From Conus ventricosus (taxonomy: Eukaryota; Mollusca; Gastropoda; Neogastropoda; Conidae), in NCBI GenBank assembly GCA_018398815.1, contig CM031607.1:80899278-80914277 (forward strand): DNA of 15,000 nt, written 5' to 3'. Under the pieces are notes generated by a model, which saw nothing but the letters and a program-made list of their open reading frames with translations, was not told the DNA's origin and ran no database searches. Shown piece after piece: positions 9,311 to 15,000 of this stretch. The position numbers were made by a program, and so were the translations under genes. The first letter of the stretch is position 1; each line of letters begins with the position of its first letter.

Positions 9311-9479
9311 AAGCCCAAAAAAAAAAAACACGTGCAGCCAACCCGCACGTGCAAACAACCGCAAACGGGAGCCCACACGCCATATAACATCGGCGGTGGG
9401 CAAACCAAAAGCCATCCTGATGACAGCGCAACGCGCTCGAAACAAATTTGTAGATTCTATTTTTTAAAAACCTATTTTA

Positions 9480-9482
<3 letters not shown>
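9311..9482 (+). other. PLE copy C 3' UTR, right end of the array
   Basis: It aligns with the other 3' regions through the ribozyme and on to TTTTAACA, which is where the next start codon would come in the other copies. At that point it changes abruptly to a CA repeat. The TATA-like box is CATATAA and the two CACGTG boxes are intact. Confidence 0.7.
9407..9465 (+). ncRNA. Hammerhead ribozyme, terminal copy, outer stem I degraded
   Basis: The core is intact: CTGATGA at 9417-9423, stem II AGCGC/GCGCT with an AAC loop, GAAA at 9439-9442, and stem III ACAAATTTGT at 9442-9451, with a predicted cut A9452/G9453. The two inner stem I pairs remain (C9416-G9453, U9415-A9454). The outer arm that pairs AAAAG with CTTTT elsewhere is changed to CTATT, so it should fold less well than the other three. 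Confidence 0.7.
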
Positions 9483-9539
<57 letters not shown>

Positions 9540-9565
9540 ATATATATATATATATATATATGTGT
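9481..9565. repeat. (CA)8(TA)n microsatellite ending in TGTGT
   Basis: CA repeats at 9481-9496 run into a TA tract (9497-9561) broken once by a C at 9538, then TGTGT. Because CA at one end complements TG at the other and TA is self-complementary, the whole tract can fold as a hairpin. It separates the end of the PLE array from the 3' tail of the LINE. Confidence 0.95.
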
Positions 9566-9567
9566 AG

Positions 9568-9751
9568 GATAAGATAAGATAATGTTGCTTATAGCCCAGC
9601 CGACCGCAAAGGGCCACATCAGGCTGTCACCACGTTAAAATCAACTCACAAGTCATTAAAAAAAAAAGAAAAAACTTTCACACATCTCTTTAAATGACAT
9701 CTTCTAGAAACGCACCAGAAACTTCGTTAAAAATCTTTCTTCCGTAAAATC
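9568..9751 (-). other. LINE 3' UTR with short pentanucleotide tail
   Basis: This lies between the ancestral ORF2 stop (TAA, 9754-9752) and the element's end. It includes a T-rich run (on the minus strand, about 9659-9680), a GC-rich segment with GGTCGGCTGGGCTATAAG, and ends in three TTATC units (9582-9568). Short tandem tails of this kind, rather than poly(A), are normal for I-group elements and mark the 3' terminus. Confidence 0.75.
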
Positions 9752-12700
9752 TTAAATCAGATGTAAAATGTTAATCTCTCTCAAAAACTCAAGGATCTTC
9801 ATGGACTCCGCTGTAAAATGTTAGTGTCTCACATCGTGCAAGTCCCAACACTCTAAAAGAACATGTTTCATTGTGAGTGGCACATGACATGGAATGCACC
9901 ACGGAGCTTCTTCACTCTTTAAAAGGTAGGAATGGGTAAAATACGAATGGCCGGTGTGCAGCCGGCACAGAACCGTTTCCTCTTTACGACCACCAGACGT
10001 AGATGGGAGGAACTCCCCAAGGTCTGGACGGATCTGAAAGAGTTTGTTATACGTATGGGTGCTCCAAATCCTCCTGCAGAGGACTCTGACATAATCGTTA
10101 ATTTTTGGGTTTCACATCTGAGCAGGGGATATATGTTGGACAGTTTTCTCTCTTGTGGCGTTCTTGCTAAACGATCAACCATTTCGTCCCCGCCGATGCA
10201 ACAGACCAGGAACCCAAGCTAGAGTAATGTTGTAACCATCCGCTTTTCAACTTGCTAAAAAGTTCAAAGAAATGTAAAAGTTCTGGATGCTGAAGGTTGC
10301 GGCAGCTATGGCCTCCAAAGCTGACAGCGAATCCCGACAGAACCAGAAAGTCCCTCTTCGTAGATTGTGAGATTATCTTCAAAGCCAGAACCAGAGCAGT
10401 AAGTTCAGCAGAATAGACAGAAGCATCTGAATGTATATGTTCCAACAGTATCCGAGAAGGAGCCCCAGGGCAATAGGCTGCACAGGCCACTCCATCTTCA
10501 GACTTGGAACCGTCAGTGAAAACTTTTTGATAGGATGGGAATTTCGAACAGAGGTCAGCATACAATGCCTGTACGCCAGAGAGCTGGTAGACTCTTTGCG
10601 AAAAGCTGCAAGATCGAAACGAATCTCTGGTGTGAAAAAGGTCCACGGAGGCTGATCCGGAAACTTGGAAAAATCGGACACAACTCCTAGGTCTAGACCT
10701 GCATTCCGCACGTGAGGCTGCATTCGAAGACCAAACGGCGGAATACATTTCGGGTTGTTTTCAAACTTACTTTGGAACGGAGGGTCAAAGACACAGTCAT
10801 AGGCAGGGTTTTCTGGTTCCGAGAACAGTCTGATATAATAATTCAAAGACCAATTTCAGCCTGCGGTTGGACAGTGAAGGTTCACCTGCCTCTGCGCACA
10901 GGCTGTACACAGGGGTGGTGCGGAATGCTCCAAGACAGAGACGAAGCCCTTGATGGTGGATAGGGTCCAAGAGTTTGAGGTAAGACGATGTTGCAGAGCT
11001 GTACATAGCACAACCGTAGTCGAGTTTGGAACGGACCAAGGCTCTGTAGAGGTGCAGCAAAGTTTTCTTATCAGCGCCCCAGTCAGTGTGCGCTACGACC
11101 CGCAGAAATTCAGTGCTTTCTGGCAAGCAGTTTTGAGGTTTTTTAAGTGGCTGAGAAAGTTAAGTTTCTGGTCAAAATAACTCCTAGAAATTTGGCCTCT
11201 TTGACAGCTGGAATGGGAGATTTCCCTACTTGAATTTCAGGATCTGGAAAAAACTGACGGAAATTATGGAAGTGAATACACTGTGTCTTTGTAGGAGAAA
11301 AGGTGAAAACGTTTCATCCGCCCACTGATGAATTTTATCCACACAAGCTGGAGCCTGCGCTGGATACTCGGGTACAGGCTTCCAGTTGTGTAGACAGCAA
11401 AATCATCCACAAACATGAGCAGTCTGAACCCTGCTGAACTGATTTAACAATGTTGTTGATCTTGATGCTAAAGAGGGCAGGAGACAGTAATGCTCCCTGT
11501 GGAACACCCAACTCCTGCTCGTGAACATCAGAGAGAGTGGTGCCAACCCGGACCTGAAACTGTCGTTCTGCCAAATAATTTTGTATGAAAAGTGGAAGAT
11601 GACCTCGAAAACCAAGATCATGGAGATCATGAAGTATCCCAGACTTCCAGGTGGTATCGTAGGCCTTCTCCAAGTCAAAGAAAATTGCCACTGCATGCTG
11701 TTTGTTCAAAAAGGCGTTCCGAAGTGTAGATTCCAGACGAATCAAACGGTCAACTGTAGTCCGATGTTTGCGGAAACCACACTGTTCTTTCGCCAAAAGG
11801 CCATCGGTTTCGAGTTTCCACATGAGTCTAGCATTGACCATTTTCTCCATCAATTTACAGACACAGCTGGTCAAAGCTATGGGACGGTAGTTTGATGGGT
11901 TAGAAAGATCTTTTCCAGGTTTGGAATGGAATAATGAGGGCTTTTCGCCAAGGTGGAAAGAAACCAGTAGTCCACACATGGTTGTATACATGTAGCAGTA
12001 TGTTCAGACCTTTTTGCGGAAGATGTTTCAACAGTTTATAATGGATTTCATCTATACCTGGAGAGGAATCGCTGCAGGAACGTAAAGCAGATTTCAGTTC
12101 ATTTAACGTGAAAGGAAGATTGTTAGTCTTCCATGTTGTTTGACGAAAAGTTGCAGGGTGATTTTTCTTTTAAGGGCTTTGTTTGTTTGACAAAAGTGGC
12201 TGATTTGTTAGAAGAGGAGGAATTCTTTTCAATGGTTGAAACAAGCAGATTAGCAACTGCTTTTTTCTCTGTTATTAAAGAGTCAGAAAACTGAGATGGT
12301 TCACGGTGGGACAGGTGCTTCTTCCCTTTGATTTTCTTAATGATGTTCCACACTTTTTTCTTGGAAGTTTTTAGATGTCAGCCTGGAGCAGAAGTTTCTC
12401 CAGACTGACGTTACTGATTTTAAAAGTGTGTCTCGATTTGGCACGGAGTTTCTGATGGCTTGAGCGTTGGGACCCGAAGGTCGTTGGTATACCCGACGCT
12501 GAGCCCGTTTGCGAACTTTTGAAATTGTTGGCAGTCTGAATCGAACCAGGGTGTTTTGGCATTTGGAGTTTGTCGGAAGACACTGGAATACAGGTTTTAG
12601 CACATTTGATCACAGTGTTAGTCAGAGATTCTGCTGGATCTGGACTCTGAAGAAAATCAGTGTCCTGGAATTCTTTGGAAATAGTGGTTGCAAATAGATC

Positions 12701-13399
12701 CCAGTTTGCCTTCTTATAATTTAGATGTTGAGAGACAGAAGCAGTTTCAGTTAACATGGGTTGTAAAAGAACAGGAAGTGGTCACTTCCGTGCAGATCGT
12801 CATGGACAGACCACTCATAGTCCAGACCAGCGAGGGGTCACAAATCGACAAATCCAAACACGAAAGTGAACCTGTGGAAGAGTGGAGGTAAGTCGAGATC
12901 CGTCGTTCAGACAACACAATCAAAATCAGAAAGGACATCCTCAGAAGCAGACCTCTGGATGACGAACTGACACTACCCCAAAGAGGATTGTGACCGTTAA
13001 AGTCACCAACAGCAAAAAGGTCGAGGAAGTTCTCCGATGAGACTGACAAGGTCCTGACGACAAACCGGGACAGAAGGTGGAAGATAAAGGGAACAGATTG
13101 TCACAGTCTTGTGGAGAGTGACTCTCGCAGCTACAGCCTGAAGGAGGTAGTCAGAGCGACAGGACTATACAGCAGAGTTTTGTGTATGAGAAGGGCACAC
13201 CGCCCGACAGTCCCAACGTGGATGGTTGTGCAGGTTTAGAAAGAATATTAAAGCCAGAAAGAGTGAAGGTCTTCTGGCTTTGAATTTGAGTTTCCTGAAG
13301 AGCCACGACGGAAGGTTTTATAGATTGACACAGAAGCTGCAGCTCCTCAAAGTTGGAATTTAGTCCACGGATATTCCAATGGATTACTGTACTATCCAT
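9752..13399 (-). pseudogene. LINE ORF2: APE endonuclease, reverse transcriptase, RNase H, C-terminal finger (broken)
   Basis: The ORF starts at ATG 13399 (MDSTVIHWNIRGLNSNF), 26 nt after the ORF1 stop. The endonuclease shows LQETQIQSQ, then VGDFNGHNPLWGS (about 13010-12970) and SDHF at 12786-12775. The reverse transcriptase has NYRPIALTS (about 11892), motif A FFDLEKAYD with its first Asp at 11676, GVPQGALLSP at 11508-11479 and FVDD at 11413-11402. A thumb-like part, LYRALVRSKLDYGCAMY, lies near 11050. RNase H carries TDGS (Asp at 10514), SAEL (Glu at 10406), DSLSALEA (Asp at 10333) and GDEMVD near 10191-10175. The tail CRLHTGHSYFTHSYL...CIPC...CW matches the usual C-terminal finger. Several frameshifts occur, for example between EN segments and just before FVDD. 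An in-frame TAA at 9823-9821 lies 23 codons before the likely original stop. About 1215 codons is normal for the group. Confidence 0.87.
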
Positions 13400-13425
13400 G
13401 GTGCAGAGGGCGAAAAGGAGAGAAA

Positions 13426-14744
13426 TCAGGTCATCTCCTCATCAACGTCTGCTTCCAATGGAGTGAATTTATTGCTTAGTTTCACTGGACTGTGTTGGTC
13501 TTCAGTCCTGCTGGCAAACTTGCCCGCAGGTGACGAAGGCCTGGAGTTTGGAGATGGTGGAGGTTTCTTTCTCATCTCCACCATCTCCACACTCAGTTGA
13601 ACTCCCCTGCCTGCACGAGCACTGCTCAAGGGAGGTCGAGGTGGGAGGGCTGGCTTTTTGATCTGCCCAGCAGCAGATGGAGTAGACTGCTGAGCAGTCT
13701 GGGGGATGGCAGATTTTTTGCCCCCACCAGGGCACCTACTTTGGGTTGGGAGGTGGTGGACTTGCTTCCACCAAAGCTTATCGGTCTTCCTTGTAAAGTC
13801 TTGGAGAAAGTAAAATCGTCAGTCTGGCAGCAGACTGAACGTGTCGATACTTTGTTTTACCGCCGAAGCATATGAAGACGCTGTTGGCGTCTGACTGCCA
13901 ACAACCTGTTTGCGGGCTTCAAAAAACGAGATCCTCTTTTCTGTTTTAAACCATTTGGATGTTTGACTCCTGAATCCAGACAGGGCAGTTGCGTGAAGAG
14001 AAGGGTGGTCGCCCCCGCAGTTCGCACAATGCGCCGGATCTTTACACGGCCCATCATGAGTTGCCTTGCAACAAACCCCACACACCTCCTGCCCAGAACA
14101 GCGGTCTCTGACATGACCAAACTTCTGGCATTTGAAGCAACGCATTGGAGACGGAACATACATTTGTACACGGACATTCAAATATTCTACTTTGATGACA
14201 GGAGGCAACACAGGGTTGCAGAATGTCAGAAAGAGGGTGTTGGTGGCCACTCTTTTGCACCTTTTTTCACTGTCACCCTATGCACCTCTGTCACACCCTG
14301 GGATGCCAGTTCCGCCTTGATCTCTGCCTCTGAGACACCTCTAAGATCTGGCATCGAATGACTCCCTTAGAGGAATTCAAACTGTTTTATGGGGAGTCAC
14401 CCGGATCTCTCGGTTTACCAGCCTTGTAGCTTTCAGCAGCTGCTCTGATTGTTTCTTAGTTTTACACTGGATGATAAATGTGCCGTTTCTGAGTCGCTTA
14501 ATGGACTGTGGGTCTCCTGCAATACCTTGGAAGCCCTTCTGTATTGCAAACGGCTTAGTGCAGAAAGAGGTTTGTCCTGCTCCTTGCTTTCCATGATTAA
14601 CCAAGAGGACCAAAATCCTGACAACTGCCTTGTTTCACTATCAGAATCAGAGTCTCCATCACACTCCTGTGACGACCTTTGCGAAATTAACTGCACTTTC
14701 CTTTCGGGGGGGGGGGGGGGGGGATGATTTTTTGGTGAAGTCAT
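13426..14744 (-). pseudogene. LINE ORF1 (gag-like, RNA-binding zinc-knuckle protein), frameshifted
   Basis: This would be the nucleic-acid-binding ORF1 product that packages element RNA. A start at 14744 (MTSPKNHPPP) is followed by an acidic Asp/Ser segment (DGDSDSDSE) and then SWLIMESKEQDKPLSALS. The frame then shifts to FAIQKGFQGIAGDPQSIKRL (open to 14377), and shifts again before NTLFLTFCNPVLP. Zinc knuckles follow: C-x2-C-x4-H-x4-C at 14139-14098, C-x2-C-x4-H-x3-C at 14082-14044, and a third, C-x2-C-x3-H-x3-H, at 14028-13993. The C-terminal part is Pro/Ser-rich and ends DVDEEMT, stop at 13428-13426. At least three frame changes occur; the 18-base G run at 14706-14723 encodes a Pro run and its length is unreliable. 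Total about 440 codons, usual for these gags. Confidence 0.82.
14706..14723. repeat. G18 homopolymer inside LINE ORF1
   Basis: Eighteen consecutive G on the plus strand encode a proline run near the ORF1 start on the minus strand. Such a run can form G-quadruplex structure and is prone to slippage and to miscounting by sequencers, so the reading frame across it is uncertain. Confidence 0.95.
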
Positions 14745-15000
14745 ATTATAGGCAAAAATTTCATCTCTACCTTACCCACCCACCTTGAGTCCACATAAGG
14801 GGCCAGGGCCAAGAATCACTGTCTTGACACCTTCCAGCTTCAGGAGAGACATACAACAGACAGAAACCTACCAACCCTATCCCCCCTGATCATGCCCAAC
14901 TCCCGGGAACAGAGAGCTGAGCACTGCAGGGGTACCTTGGCCAGCCGAGAGAAATGCCTGTTTTTGACCCAGCCCAAGAAGGGAGCCGATTAGTACACCC
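14745..15000 (-). other. Probable LINE 5' leader, continuing beyond the window
   Basis: No coding frame is recognisable upstream of the ORF1 start. Base composition is more GC-rich than the PLE array. In I-group elements the 5' UTR holds the internal promoter; no specific promoter motif is identified here, and the element's 5' end and any target duplication cannot be seen. Confidence 0.5.

Larger units (their letters stand above)
1..9482 (+). mobile_element. Head-to-tail array of Penelope-like elements (partial copy plus copies A, B, C)
   Basis: The same ~2.39-kb unit recurs in direct orientation. The segment around ATGTTGCTCCCCAAG is at 427, 4696 and 7093, and the hammerhead core CTGATGA is at 361, 4630, 7026 and 9417. 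Each unit encodes a Penelope-type reverse transcriptase followed by a GIY-YIG endonuclease. Units join with no spacer: the 3' UTR of one copy runs straight into the start codon of the next. The left end of the array lies outside the window, and the right end is at about 9482, against a microsatellite. Tandem copies are usual for Penelope-like elements, where the shared part is called a pLTR. Base differences between copies are few up to 8520; most differences are 1-base indels in A or G runs. Confidence 0.9.
9568..15000 (-). mobile_element. I-group (Nimb/I-like) non-LTR retrotransposon, minus strand, 5' end outside the window
   Basis: On the minus strand the order is 5' leader, ORF1 with zinc knuckles, a 26-nt gap, ORF2 with endonuclease, reverse transcriptase, RNase H and a C-terminal Cys/His finger, a short 3' UTR, then (TTATC)3. 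An RNase H domain together with a gag ORF bearing several zinc knuckles is typical of the I superfamily rather than most Jockey elements. The Nimb assignment rests on my recollection of gag and ORF2 C-terminal sequence style, not on a search. 5433 bp are visible, close to a full-length element of this group, which makes 5' truncation unlikely. Confidence 0.85.

Noticed and set aside
1..9482. CRISPR-like array
   Set aside because: The repeated units are ~2.4 kb coding elements, not short repeats with unique spacers, and the DNA is eukaryotic.
9932..10222. Plus-strand open frames across the LINE (also 10431-10963, 11521-11895, 13963-14361, 14449-14727)
   Set aside because: They are shadows of ORF2 or ORF1, whose conserved motifs are all on the minus strand.
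9568..15000. LINE as a Jockey or RTE element
   Set aside because: An RNase H domain after the reverse transcriptase together with a zinc-knuckle ORF1 argues for the I group; RTE elements lack such an ORF1.
1..15000. Host protein genes, tRNA or rRNA
   Set aside because: No frame outside the retroelements shows a recognisable family, and no tRNA or rRNA sequence was noticed.

Overview
This is eukaryotic, repeat-only DNA, most likely from an invertebrate animal. An aquatic invertebrate such as a mollusc is my best guess, made from the element families and the CA/TA microsatellite rather than from any host gene. I see no host protein-coding gene, tRNA or rRNA. Everything recognisable is retroelement, and almost every reading frame is broken.

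Left part (1-9482): a head-to-tail array of Penelope-like elements (PLEs). The 3' end of one copy (1-426) is followed by copy A (427-4695), copy B (4696-7092) and copy C (7093-9482). Each unit is about 2.39 kb and encodes one polyprotein: a PLE reverse transcriptase (FDIVDFYPSI and YRDDGL motifs), a Cys-rich linker and a C-terminal GIY-YIG endonuclease. The last ~170 bases of every unit hold paired CACGTG boxes, a TATA-like box and a hammerhead ribozyme core. In a read-through RNA the four ribozymes would cut 2384, 2396 and 2390 nt apart once the nested insertion in copy A is subtracted. The predicted 5' end lies 30 nt before the ORF start codon.

Nested in copy A (2134-4014) is a 1881-bp TG...CA insertion with a perfect 5-bp target duplication (ATGCC), best read as a solo LTR. 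The array ends almost exactly at a unit boundary and runs into a (CA)8(TA)n microsatellite (9481-9565).

Right part (9568-15000, minus strand): a non-LTR retrotransposon of the I group, most like Nimb/I elements. Its 3' tail is three TTATC repeats. ORF2 (endonuclease, reverse transcriptase, RNase H, C-terminal Cys/His finger) spans 13399-9752 and ORF1/gag with zinc knuckles spans 14744-13426. The 5' leader runs out of the window. Frameshifts and a stop disable it as written.

The points most worth following are the ribozyme/promoter module that sits in one copy but serves the next, the substitution-rich mosaic tract in copy C, and the homopolymer-indel pattern, which may be read error rather than decay.
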